NCBI RefSeq assembly: GCF_016495405.1
Contig: NZ_CP044522.1
Location: 1,550,001 to 1,614,000 of the forward strand
Reading direction: 5' to 3'
DNA from: Cobetia sp. cqz5-12
GTDB taxonomy: Bacteria; Pseudomonadota; Gammaproteobacteria; Pseudomonadales; Halomonadaceae
Length of the DNA: 64,000 nucleotides
Made by a program: the position numbers and the translations under genes. Shown piece by piece: positions 35,901 to 43,172 of the stretch; the first letter of the stretch is position 1; the number at the start of each line of letters is the position of its first letter. The notes under the pieces are model-generated. The model did no database searches. It was not told the origin of the DNA and saw only the letters and a list, made by a program, of their open reading frames with translations.

Positions 35901-36278
35901 GCTCAAATATACTCTATGACCCATGCGGGGGATGTTGAGATAGATATAAAACTCAAGGTCACAGTTCCCGCAACATCTAGTTTTTATTTAAAGCTTGAGT
36001 TTATAGCTATTGATGTCGGTGATCGTATATTTAACTGGGAGTATAAAAAAGAAGAAGGTGGCAAGGTAGCTAAACTCTCTCGTGGTAACGAGACTTATCC
36101 TAGCGAAGGTGGCAATAGTCAACCCGGATTGGCCATCGAAGGGGATTATTATATGCTTGAGTGGCGAAAAGAGATAACCAAGAATTTAAATGGTGAGAAC
36201 TTCTTTTTGAGGATTTTCTATAAAGACAGCGATACTTCTGTTCTTAAAAATGACACTATGGCAATAAAGGTCGTGTAA
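32949..36278 (+). CDS. T6SS effector of the VasX/BTH_I2691 type (putative pore-forming toxin)
   Basis: An 1109-residue protein. It opens with the module typical of VasX- and BTH_I2691-type T6SS effectors: CRFCKRTGFPILPVRYAV, with Cys19-x2-Cys22. Residues about 340-450 are rich in charged, helix-forming sequence. The C-terminal third holds hydrophobic segments near 777-792, 839-860 and a strong hairpin at about 890-927 (GGVISIAIIGATLAVTLT and following), then a beta-rich tail. This fits a colicin-like membrane-depolarising toxin. The first 250 codons look like the host genome, but the rest is clearly A/T-rich, a sign of acquisition by transfer. It is tightly coupled to the adaptor gene and to the Sel1-repeat gene that follows. 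Confidence 0.83.
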   Translation: MSGQIVNQHVALSVVNGECRFCKRTGFPILPVRYAVCQRNDANQQIPELSEDRVKAFTDIKLDQTLENGKRTTRVVPSKVKEEIAHSTSSQVNKYILRQLRSGYLYLFDKDNPDGMYWSAFAITADGKYYQFPVKQPPSLDKMAMPCTLESGNRDGESDEEKVTRVKNESLQASLVTITTPDKSGDVYYAYTEHAWPEGFLDEVKSRILSGDPWCDKYLQKFNVPDWKAGVAQDHAFSLEELDQVAEYSPGAAGLDEQFWSSGPKRDLYSPEEMKQTMSERLRYASTDYEGRGLILAVNDEIGIIQELNAYRHQALAAVDDFFHPGEDLASKKMGEERKRKMLCKQAIDKFHKNFELLYPIAKLKEANSNISKLKKEISERDSALDMKIEAEADEDRREYYKSLKSQDSYFDGQLRVWQAVKHNKKIAADKVVKDHLDQLRDMYRTDDLEDFNDEYKKHTAHCHAILSLHDSDYALWVEESLLKVMSRYSTTDVSHGVYASNVASLSLKGGVLSPASGSLWRMLAKNIVNIEGLILRVLFFNNVSFISYACEKINSLKISEQLSVLDLVSWKEQSWSEIAFAVTSQNNLIAEKLVHRIRGNNNFSSAVIGSSLIALANYSSIGGSSDKSFSKEQSKAMKSFLCYQQMVSMIGPSSDEIPALIIKSYTMKISEYLKLMKSTSDYLRQETRGYDKTGVFKSSHGNVGNIQSDTIENDREIIVRLPSFVIFDNSDNKDASQANSYAEKREASALSQVIKTGFSVSQPVAEKIFGRYSKSAVALISLCSLMYNIVEDGIENEEGAADWSKILGVGVSMLQVTMSVVEGKAQLIGVTNYGTRWKIMGNSLGIAAGALAIWEGLELRGQRDEAVRLGHSVSAGNLEMMSSVSISGGVISIAIIGATLAVTLTVTLLVGLATLLIGYAHTTLVGPAVQTWVNRSILGKHSSQVQEFGDILSEQSSLELVFKGVVVELQYIKPDPSAMGPSAAQIYSMTHAGDVEIDIKLKVTVPATSSFYLKLEFIAIDVGDRIFNWEYKKEEGGKVAKLSRGNETYPSEGGNSQPGLAIEGDYYMLEWRKEITKNLNGENFFLRIFYKDSDTSVLKNDTMAIKVV

Positions 36279-36279
36279 T

Positions 36280-37158
36280 ATGAAGCTGCTTATAGCTACA
36301 CTGTTGTCTGTTATTGCACCAATAGCACAAGCCCAATCTCTATTTCAAAGTCCGGATAGAGATGGGTTCAATCAAATGCTTGCATCTTACAGTAAGGCGG
36401 ATATCGCTTGTATTCCAGATTGCAAAGTTGATAACAAAAAGAAAAAATATATAGTTTCAGTGTTAAGTTTATCTGATTCGTATAATAGCTTAGAAGTGCC
36501 TAGAAATTGTAAATTTGCTTATGATACATTAACCGAATTGTGGAGGCATGGGGTTAATGATGCAGGCTATGAGCTGTCAAGAATGTACTATCATGGAGTA
36601 TGTACAGAGGTTGATTTAGCAAAATCAAAGGCATATTTGCTTAAAACTGCGAATGATGGTTATATTCCTTCTCAAAAATTATTGGGTAAATCTTATTTTA
36701 GAGATGAAATACAGTCTAAGTTGTATAGGAAGGATTTAGATAAATCTGCGTTTTGGTTGTCGAAGTCTGCTGCGGCAGGCGATGCCGAGTCTGCATCTAT
36801 TATATCAGTTCTTTATAAGAAAGGCCTTGCTTTTGAAAAGGATGCGCAAAAGTCGTTTTATTGGGCACATAAAGCATTTGAAGCAAAATATGGCGGAGGA
36901 CCTGGACCCTATAGTTATCGGTTGGCAGGCTATTACGAAAATGGATACGGGGTAGATAAGGATCTTGTTCAGTCTTATAAGTTTTACGATCTAACTGGTA
37001 CTGCAGGTATGGATGGTAAAGAAAGGGTATCGAAGAATATGACTGACGATGAGATTCAACAAGCCATCAAGCAATCTCGTGCGTGGCAAGAAGAGCACAA
37101 TACCTTCGTGCCTAGTTATAATGGCCTTCAGCATCAATCTAATGGCAGCTACCGTTAG
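36280..37158 (+). CDS. Secreted Sel1-repeat protein, candidate immunity protein (copy 1)
   Basis: A 292-residue protein starting 1 bp after the effector stop. Residues 1-18 form a signal peptide ending IAQA, so it should act in the periplasm. The body has Sel1-like (TPR-type) repeats: AGYELSRMYYHGVCTEVD, PSQKLLGKSYFRD, KSAFWLSKSAAAGDAESA and YRLAGYYENGYGVDKD. Cysteines at CIPDC, RNCKF and HGVC may form disulfides. Position and secretion suggest that it protects the producer from the effector; Sel1-repeat immunity proteins are known from other T6SS. Base composition is A/T-rich like the effector. A chaperone or a second effector-associated role is possible. Confidence 0.8.
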   Translation: MKLLIATLLSVIAPIAQAQSLFQSPDRDGFNQMLASYSKADIACIPDCKVDNKKKKYIVSVLSLSDSYNSLEVPRNCKFAYDTLTELWRHGVNDAGYELSRMYYHGVCTEVDLAKSKAYLLKTANDGYIPSQKLLGKSYFRDEIQSKLYRKDLDKSAFWLSKSAAAGDAESASIISVLYKKGLAFEKDAQKSFYWAHKAFEAKYGGGPGPYSYRLAGYYENGYGVDKDLVQSYKFYDLTGTAGMDGKERVSKNMTDDEIQQAIKQSRAWQEEHNTFVPSYNGLQHQSNGSYR

Positions 37159-37186
37159 TTATATTTGATGACACCGTCGCAAGAAG

Positions 37187-37215
37187 TAGCTCGAGACTAA
37201 TCCAGTCTCGAGCTA
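37187..37215 (+). terminator. Hairpin between the two Sel1-repeat genes
   Basis: TAGCTCGAGACT (37187-37198) and AGTCTCGAGCTA (37204-37215) form a perfect 12-bp stem with a 5-nt loop, about 30 bp past the first Sel1 gene. The second copy may therefore be expressed from its own promoter in the A/T-rich 126 bp that follow. Confidence 0.65.
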
Positions 37216-37341
37216 TCACGTATAGCTAAAGTGAAATTATTATTAGCTGGCTAAAGCTAGAAATTATCTTTCAAAACATAATTTCTTTAGTGGATACGCT
37301 TTAATTTAATAATTGTGATATTATTGTTTGAGCGGGGTAAC

Positions 37342-38220
37342 ATGCTACGCATTTTTACTTTCTTAATACTTCTGGTTTCTGACTATTCTTATGCCACTTC
37401 TCTATTCCAAGATCCTAGGAGGGCTGACTTTGACGAATTGCTAAATACTTACTCGCCAAAAGATATAAGTTGTGTACCAGGGTGTGTTGGCGAGAATAAT
37501 AAAAAAAGCTATATAAAAGCAGTGTTAAGCTTGTCTGATGGTTATAATGAACTTGGTGTTGATAAAGACTGTACGTTCGCTTTTAATACGTTGAGTGATC
37601 TTTGGGATCATGGTATCAATGATGCTGGTTATGAGTTATCAAGAATGTACTACCATGGGGTCTGTTTGGATGTAGATCTAGAAAAGTCTAAACAATTACT
37701 AGCTGCTTCAGCAGGCAGTGATTATGTACCGGCGCAAAAACTCCTCGGTAAATCTTATTGGCGAAAAGAAATCCAGTCTAAATTATATGACAAGAATACT
37801 GAGAAAGCAGCGTTTTGGCTAATGAAGTCCGCTCAAGCTGGTGATGCTGAATCTGCCGCAATTATTTCAGTCTATTATCGGGAAGGTATCGTATACGCTA
37901 AAGATCCACAAAAATCTTTTCTTTGGGCTAAGCGGGCTTTTAGCTCTAAGTATGGTGGAGGTATTGGTGGTAATAGTATCCGTCTCGCAAGCTATTATGA
38001 AAAAGGGTATGGAGTTGATAAAAATTATATTAAATCATATAAGTATTATGACTTGTCCGGTACGGCTGGTGATGATGACAAACAAAGAATTTCAGAGTAC
38101 ATGAGTGACGCCGAAATCCAACAAGCCATCAAGCAGTCACGTGCTTGGCAAGAAGAGCACAATACCTTCGTGCCGAGCTATTACGGGCTTGAGCATCAAT
38201 CTGACGGCAGCTACCGCTAG
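37342..38220 (+). CDS. Secreted Sel1-repeat protein, candidate immunity protein (copy 2)
   Basis: A paralogue of the preceding gene with exactly the same length, 292 residues, and the same design: an 18-residue signal peptide, cysteines at CVPGC, KDCTF and HGVC, and Sel1 repeats. ATG 37342 is preceded by GAGCGGGGTAAC, while a GTG 27 bp earlier would spoil the signal peptide. The last 34 residues are nearly identical to copy 1 (QQAIKQSRAWQEEHNTFVPS), and the DNA there is more GC-rich than the rest. Duplicated immunity genes may protect against related effector variants. It is followed by a strong terminator that closes the module. Confidence 0.8.
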   Translation: MLRIFTFLILLVSDYSYATSLFQDPRRADFDELLNTYSPKDISCVPGCVGENNKKSYIKAVLSLSDGYNELGVDKDCTFAFNTLSDLWDHGINDAGYELSRMYYHGVCLDVDLEKSKQLLAASAGSDYVPAQKLLGKSYWRKEIQSKLYDKNTEKAAFWLMKSAQAGDAESAAIISVYYREGIVYAKDPQKSFLWAKRAFSSKYGGGIGGNSIRLASYYEKGYGVDKNYIKSYKYYDLSGTAGDDDKQRISEYMSDAEIQQAIKQSRAWQEEHNTFVPSYYGLEHQSDGSYR

Positions 38221-39153
38221 TCGACTCAGTTGACTTCAGTGTTGTTCAGAAAGCCCGAGCCCCTCCAGGTCTCGGGCTTTTTCGTGCTTGGGGCTTTCAA
38301 TGCTTGCTGATGATCGTGAGTCAGTGCCGACCAAGGGGAAGGGGGATGAGTCTGTAGCACGGCAATGCGATCAGGGTGGCCTATGACTCGTTAGCGTATG
38401 GGCGAGAGAGGTTGGCTGCAGTTCTGCTGGCGCCGGTTGCCATGAGTGAGCGTGTGAGGCTGCATGGTTGCGCAATGGTCGCCTGCATGAATGAGAGGTC
38501 AGGAAGTGCGGCAAGCGAAAAGAGTAGACATCGCTGGTCAATAATGAGGGTTTTCATCAACACGATGACCCTGTCATTTAACTCAGTGATGGGGTTGTTT
38601 ATGATATTAGTTTAAACTGATTTAAAGTGTCAGAAGACATGTCGTCGCGTAATGGGCAACTGTCTTGTCATATTTGTGTTACCCAATCTCGGTATTTTTG
38701 TAACACTTTTGTTCCAGTATGGTATATGGCAGCATGTCATTGTTCTGATGGTGTTTTCCCCACCTGCGTACCAGGTGGTGGCGAGTCGGGAGTGGTGGGG
38801 CAGGATTGAGTCCTTACTATCGCTCCAGGTTAGGTACAGCAGGCCTGCCTGTCAGATGATTGCGACACCATGAAAGATGGAACCGTCCGCTCAGTGGCGT
38901 GGCAAGCATGGCGTTAATCGTTATTTAAACGATTATTGTGTTGCTTTTCTTGCTGGAATCTCTACCTGCAATATGTTTCCATATTCGCGTCTGCGCTAGA
39001 ACAAATATACAGATTTACCTTCTATGTATCGTCAACGCTTTTCCTTCTGTATGCCCGCCGCAAGATGTCACCTATTTACGGTATCGAGCACGTCAATCAG
39101 AGGGTAGTGGTGGCAAGACGTTGTCTTGATTTATCTGACAGGGAAGCAGATTG
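38221..39153. other. Intergenic region between the effector module and the T6SS core operon (933 bp)
   Basis: This is an A/T-richer stretch beginning with the terminator at 38251-38282. Open frames here (for example 38376-38615 and 38652-38873) are short, lack ribosome sites and resemble no family. It probably holds the promoter of the T6SS core operon in its right part, and could include remnants of earlier cargo. A small dyad CCACCTG/CAGGTGG is seen near 38760-38778. Confidence 0.55.
38251..38282 (+). terminator. Rho-independent terminator of the effector/immunity module
   Basis: AAGCCCGAG (38251-38259) pairs with CTCGGGCTT (38271-38279), followed directly by TTTTT up to 38282. It lies 30 bp past the second Sel1-repeat gene. 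Confidence 0.9.
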
Positions 39154-39630
39154 ATGTCAAGAAATGGCGGCATGTCCTTACCAGGCGGTGAAACCTTGAA
39201 GACTCCTTTTATTGCCATTGTCAGGTCATTGGTGGTGGGGCTCCTGCTGCTGAGCGGTTGCAGCTCTGCGCCGGACACAGGTCCTGCCGACTACACGCCG
39301 CCGCCGATCGAGCGTTTCGTCGGCACGCTTCCCTGCCAGGATTGTCGCCTCATCCGCGCGGACCTGACCCTGCATCGCGATTCCGAGAGTGGCAAGCCCA
39401 CGGCGTTCTTCCTGCAGGAAGCTCACGTCGATGCCATCGGGGGCGATTTCGTGACTACGCAGTGGGGCGACTTCGAGGCCGAGACCTCTGACAGCACTAC
39501 CTATCTGCGTCTGGAGCGGGATGCGCCGCTGATGCTCAAGATGGAAGAGGGCGGCGACACCCTGGAGTTGATGGGGCAGCAGGACGCTGACAGCGATTAC
39601 CAGTTCACCCGTGCCGAGCCGCTTGGCTGA
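39154..39630 (+). CDS. NlpE-like outer-membrane lipoprotein
   Basis: A 158-residue lipoprotein: the signal peptide ends in the lipobox LLLSGC (Cys36), followed by a proline-rich linker and a single beta-barrel-like domain with FVGTLPCQDCRLIRADLTL, the CxxC-containing signature of NlpE/copper-resistance N-terminal domains, then YLRLERDAPL and GDTLELMGQQ. NlpE senses surface contact and envelope stress in enteric bacteria. I start at ATG 39154, 7 bp after CAGGGAAG; ATG 39172 is an alternative. It precedes the T6SS core genes on the same strand and is 46 bp from the next gene, so it may be co-transcribed. A role in T6SS is only suggested by position. Confidence 0.75.
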   Translation: MSRNGGMSLPGGETLKTPFIAIVRSLVVGLLLLSGCSSAPDTGPADYTPPPIERFVGTLPCQDCRLIRADLTLHRDSESGKPTAFFLQEAHVDAIGGDFVTTQWGDFEAETSDSTTYLRLERDAPLMLKMEEGGDTLELMGQQDADSDYQFTRAEPLG

Positions 39631-39676
39631 GGTTCATCACGCGTTGCGCAAGGTCTGCGCACGGAGAGTATCTGAC

Positions 39677-40426
39677 ATGGATTCGTCCTTTGACATTGAA
39701 GCCTTCATCCGTCAGCGCAAGCAGACTCGCGTCGTCAGTGATCTGTTGTATGACAATGCGTCGGATTATCTGACGACGCTGGGGGCCTTGATTCGCCCGC
39801 AGATGATCTTTGGCGAATACCTGCAAGGGGCGCCGCGCGGTAGCGGTCGTGAGGCACAGCATGCCTTCAAGGAATTCACCGCTCTCTATGACTCCACGGC
39901 CAATGCCGAGCCTTTCCGCTTGCTGCAGGAGCTGGATGTGCCGCTGGAGCTTCTGAGCACGGCCCCGCGCCTTTATCCACATGAATATGACGTACGCCTC
40001 ACGACCACCGGCAAGGTGATTCGCGTCACCAGCCCCACACGTTGGGTCGTGGGCTTTGACGGCTTCTCGCTGCAGCGCTTCCGCCACATCATCAAGGACC
40101 CCAATCGCAGCACGGCAGAATTGCTGCGCTACGTGGTGCACTACCTGATGCTGTTCTATTGCGTCAATCGTGCCCCGGGCCTCGGGCGTCTGTTGCTGGG
40201 TCTGCGCTTCCCGGTCAGTTTCGAGAAGCTGGACGAATTCGGCAGCATGCCGTTCTGCGTGGTGGGGTCGCCCATCACCTCGCACCTGCCGGAGCAGGAC
40301 ACCATTCTGCGCAGCACCGAAATCGCCGGCAATGACACCTTTGAAGAACTGATCGATGTCGCGGACATCGAGTCGATGGATGACGCCGTCAAGCAGCGGC
40401 TACTCAAGGCGATAGCGGCAGTCTGA
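39677..40426 (+). CDS. Unrecognised protein at the head of the T6SS core operon
   Basis: A 249-residue protein that I do not recognise. It has no signal peptide and no convincing membrane helix, so it is probably cytoplasmic, with a mixed alpha/beta pattern. Possible landmarks are RQRKQTRVVSDLLYDNASDY at the start, VIRVTSPTRWVVGFDGFSLQ in the middle and FEELIDVADIESMDDAVKQR at the acidic C-terminus. GAGAGTATCTGAC precedes ATG 39677. It lies 98 bp before tssB on the same strand, codon use is native, and it is likely transcribed with the core genes. An accessory assembly or regulatory role is possible, but the sequence alone gives no function. Confidence 0.7.
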   Translation: MDSSFDIEAFIRQRKQTRVVSDLLYDNASDYLTTLGALIRPQMIFGEYLQGAPRGSGREAQHAFKEFTALYDSTANAEPFRLLQELDVPLELLSTAPRLYPHEYDVRLTTTGKVIRVTSPTRWVVGFDGFSLQRFRHIIKDPNRSTAELLRYVVHYLMLFYCVNRAPGLGRLLLGLRFPVSFEKLDEFGSMPFCVVGSPITSHLPEQDTILRSTEIAGNDTFEELIDVADIESMDDAVKQRLLKAIAAV

Positions 40427-40524
40427 CGGGCTGATGTCGCTCAAAGATGCGCCGGACGGCTCAGATTGATCCCCCATTTTTGACACGCGCAACCACTTCA
40501 CAACTGCACATAAGGAAATGCCCC

Positions 40525-41052
40525 ATGGCGGAGAGGGATAGCACACAACACAAGCTGGGACGCATTCGCGCACCACGCGTCCAGATCACCTACGACGTCG
40601 AGATCGGTGACAGCCAGGAGCAGAAGGAACTGCCGTTTGTGGTCGGTGCCGTCGGTGACTACACCGGCAACCCGCTCAGCCCGCCGCCCAAGCTCAAGGA
40701 CCGCAAGTTCGTCGCCATCGACCGCGACAACTTCAACGGCGTCCTCAAGGGCTTGAAGCCGCGCCTTGCCTATCGCGTCGACAACACGCTGAGCAAGGAT
40801 GGTACCCAGCTGCCGGTCGAGCTGAACTTCAACTCGCTGGAAGACTTCGAGCCGCAGAATGTCGTCAAGCAGGTCGAGCCGCTGCGCAAGCTTCTGGATG
40901 TGCGCAACAAGCTCGCCGATCTGCGCAACAAGATGGGCGGCAATGACAAGCTGGAAGAGCTGCTGATGGACGTGCTGCAGAACAGCGAGAAGCTCAAGAC
41001 GCTGGGCGACGAGTTCGGTCGCGAGCAAGCCGTGCGCAAAGACGACAACTGA
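40525..41052 (+). CDS. tssB: Type VI secretion system contractile sheath small subunit TssB
   Basis: A 175-residue protein with the normal TssB/VipA length. APRVQITYDVEIGDSQEQKE and LPFVVGAVGDYTG near the start and the FVAIDRDNFNGVLKGLKPRL segment are diagnostic, followed by the helical C-terminus with LRKLLDVRNKLADLRNK. TssB and TssC form the cytoplasmic sheath whose contraction fires the Hcp tube. TAAGGA 8 bp before ATG 40525 sets the start; an upstream frame to 40447 is not TssB-like. The stop is 15 bp from the tssC start, the usual tssB-tssC pairing. Confidence 0.96.
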   Translation: MAERDSTQHKLGRIRAPRVQITYDVEIGDSQEQKELPFVVGAVGDYTGNPLSPPPKLKDRKFVAIDRDNFNGVLKGLKPRLAYRVDNTLSKDGTQLPVELNFNSLEDFEPQNVVKQVEPLRKLLDVRNKLADLRNKMGGNDKLEELLMDVLQNSEKLKTLGDEFGREQAVRKDDN

Positions 41053-41067
41053 TTGCGGAGTCAGACC

Positions 41068-42567
41068 ATGAGTGACAATCGTAGTGAATCAGCAGTGGCA
41101 CCGCAGGCACAGGATACCGTCTTCGCGCCGCAGTCTTCCTTGCTCGACAGCATCATCTCCGAGAGCCGCGTGGCGCGCTCCGAGACCGAGCGCACCCGTG
41201 CACGCGACCTGATCGAAGAGCTGGTCGCCCAGGTGCTGGACGGCGAGGTCATGCCCAGCAAGGACCTCATCGCCGTGCTGGATGCGCGTATCGCCGAGAT
41301 CGACGCGATGCTCTCCGAGCAGATGAACGAAGTCATGCACGCCAGTGAGTTCCAGAAGCTGGAATCCTCCTGGCGCGGTCTGCGCTATCTGGTCGATCAG
41401 ACCGAGACCGGCAGCAACATGAAGATCCAGATGCTCAACGCCACCAAGAAGGAATTGGTGCGTGACCTGAAATCGGCGCCGGAATTCGATCAGAGCGCGC
41501 TGTTCAAGAAGGTCTACGAAGAAGAGTACGGCACCTTTGGTGGCGCGCCGTTCGGCATGCTGGTCGGCGATTACGAATTCTCGCGCAGCCCGGAAGACAT
41601 CTATCTGCTGGAGCAGATCTCCCACGTGGCCGCCTCGGCGCACGCACCCTTCATCTCCGCGGCGTCTCCGGAGCTGTTCGGCTGGGACTCCTTCACCGAG
41701 ATGAGCGGTCCGCGTGATCTGTCCAAGATCTTCGACACCGTCGAATACGCCAAGTGGAAGTCCTTCCGCAACTCCGAAGATGCGCGCTATGTCGGTCTGA
41801 CGTTGCCGCACGTGCTGGGCCGTCTGCCGTATGGCCCGGACACCACGCCGGTCGAGGAATTCAACTTCGTCGAGAACGTCGATGGCCGTGAGCACAACAA
41901 GTATCTGTGGATGAACGCGGCGTACGCCATGGGCTCCCGCGTGACCGATGCCTTCGCCAACTATGGCTGGTGTGTCGCCATTCGCGGTGTCGAAGGCGGT
42001 GGCCTGGTCGAGAACCTGCCGACCCACACCTTCCAGACCGACGATGGCGAAGTGGCGCTGAAGTGCCCGACCGAGATCGCCGTGACCGACCGTCGCGAGA
42101 AGGAGCTGGCAGACCTGGGCTTCATCCCGCTGGTGCATTGCAAGGGTACGGACTACGCCGCCTTCTTCGGCACCCAGTCCGCCCAGAAGCAGAAGACGTA
42201 CAACACCGACGTGGCCAACGCCAACGCGCGCCTGTCCTCGCAGATGCAGTACATCTTCGCCACCTCACGCATCGCGCACTACATGAAGGCGATCATGCGT
42301 GACAAGGTCGGCAGCTTCGCCTCGCGCACCAGTGTCGAGCGCTACCTGAACGACTGGCTGTCCCAGTACGTGCTGCTGGACGACAACGCCAGCCAGGAAG
42401 CCAAGGCACAGTTCCCGCTGCGTGAAGCACGTGTCGAAGTCGCGGAAGTCCCGGGCAAGCCGGGTGTCTTCAAGGCCGTGACCTTCCTGCGTCCGCACTA
42501 CCAGCTGGATGAACTGACCGCCTCGCTGCGCCTGGTCGCAGAGCTGCCGCAGTCCACTCGCAGCTGA
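41068..42567 (+). CDS. tssC: Type VI secretion system contractile sheath large subunit TssC
   Basis: A 499-residue protein matching TssC/VipB. Characteristic segments are FQKLESSWRGLRYLVDQTET, the FKKVYEEEYGTFGGAPFG motif, ISHVAASAHAPFISAASPEL, LPHVLGRLPYGPDT and AYAMGSRVTDAFANYGWC. The C-terminal part (SSQMQYIFATSRIAHYMKAI) contains the surface recognised by ClpV partners. ATG 41068 follows GGAG. It lies between tssB and tssE, with a stable 12-bp hairpin just downstream, which may help keep the sheath genes expressed at a higher level than the baseplate genes. Confidence 0.97.
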   Translation: MSDNRSESAVAPQAQDTVFAPQSSLLDSIISESRVARSETERTRARDLIEELVAQVLDGEVMPSKDLIAVLDARIAEIDAMLSEQMNEVMHASEFQKLESSWRGLRYLVDQTETGSNMKIQMLNATKKELVRDLKSAPEFDQSALFKKVYEEEYGTFGGAPFGMLVGDYEFSRSPEDIYLLEQISHVAASAHAPFISAASPELFGWDSFTEMSGPRDLSKIFDTVEYAKWKSFRNSEDARYVGLTLPHVLGRLPYGPDTTPVEEFNFVENVDGREHNKYLWMNAAYAMGSRVTDAFANYGWCVAIRGVEGGGLVENLPTHTFQTDDGEVALKCPTEIAVTDRREKELADLGFIPLVHCKGTDYAAFFGTQSAQKQKTYNTDVANANARLSSQMQYIFATSRIAHYMKAIMRDKVGSFASRTSVERYLNDWLSQYVLLDDNASQEAKAQFPLREARVEVAEVPGKPGVFKAVTFLRPHYQLDELTASLRLVAELPQSTRS

Positions 42568-42620
42568 TGACGTCTCGTCACTGAAAACCCCTCGCTCTTT
42601 TCCCTGCGTGTTCTGCACGC

Positions 42621-42660
42621 CCGCATCGTCAGACTGGCCAACGCCGGCCTGACGATGCGG
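42621..42660 (+). other. Intercistronic hairpin between tssC and tssE
   Basis: CCGCATCGTCAG (42621-42632) and CTGACGATGCGG (42649-42660) form a perfect 12-bp stem in the 116-bp gap after tssC. There is no U-run, so it looks like a transcript stabiliser or partial terminator that would favour tssBC over downstream genes. Confidence 0.65.
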
Positions 42661-42683
42661 TATATCGCCATGAAGGAGGCGAC

Positions 42684-43172
42684 ATGCGCATGAATGGCAC
42701 CCGCCGCCTCATTCCCACCCTGTGGGATCGGTTGCAGGACGATGCTCCGCATCAGGGAGAAGCCGCAGAGGAGCAACGCTTCGTCAGTCTCGACGAGTAC
42801 AAGCGCACCATCGTGCGAGACCTCGAGATTCTGGTGAATACGCGCAGCGAATTGCTGGGAGGGCGCTTGAATGACTTTCCCGGGTTGCGTGGCACGGTGC
42901 TGGGCTTCGGTCTGCCGGACTTTCTCGGCCGAGGCCTGCACAGCAGTGAAGACCGCCGCTTGATCCAGCGTCAGCTGGAGTACGCCATCGAAAGCAATGA
43001 CCGTCGCTTTCGCAACGTGCAGGTCAAGCTGCTGGACCAGGACGGCCAGGACCGCCTCTTGCGCTTTCGCGTCGAGACGCTCCTCGTCCTCAAGGATGCA
43101 ACGCGGCAAGTGGCGTTCGATGCCGTGCTGCATGCCGACACTCAGCAATACAAAGTGCAGAACCTTTCCTGA
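42684..43172 (+). CDS. tssE: Type VI secretion system baseplate subunit TssE
   Basis: A 162-residue gp25-like baseplate protein. LIPTLWDRLQDD at the start, the central LVNTRSELLGGRLNDFPGLR and GTVLGFGLPDFL, and QLEYAIESNDRRFRNVQVKL match the TssE/gp25 family, including the conserved Glu-Pro-like turn region before the sheath contact. AAGGAGGCGAC before ATG 42684 is a near-perfect ribosome site. The stop overlaps the tssF start by one base (TGATG), implying translational coupling. TssE sits in the baseplate wedge with TssF and TssG and initiates sheath polymerisation. Confidence 0.93.
   Translation: MRMNGTRRLIPTLWDRLQDDAPHQGEAAEEQRFVSLDEYKRTIVRDLEILVNTRSELLGGRLNDFPGLRGTVLGFGLPDFLGRGLHSSEDRRLIQRQLEYAIESNDRRFRNVQVKLLDQDGQDRLLRFRVETLLVLKDATRQVAFDAVLHADTQQYKVQNLS

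Noticed and set aside
29443..38220. The effector module as a prophage remnant
   Set aside because: VgrG resembles phage spike proteins, but no integrase, capsid, tail-tube or lysis genes are present; gene order is that of a T6SS vgrG island.
38376..38873. Short frames downstream of the effector module terminator
   Set aside because: Overlapping short frames without ribosome sites or known motifs; no codon-use signal.
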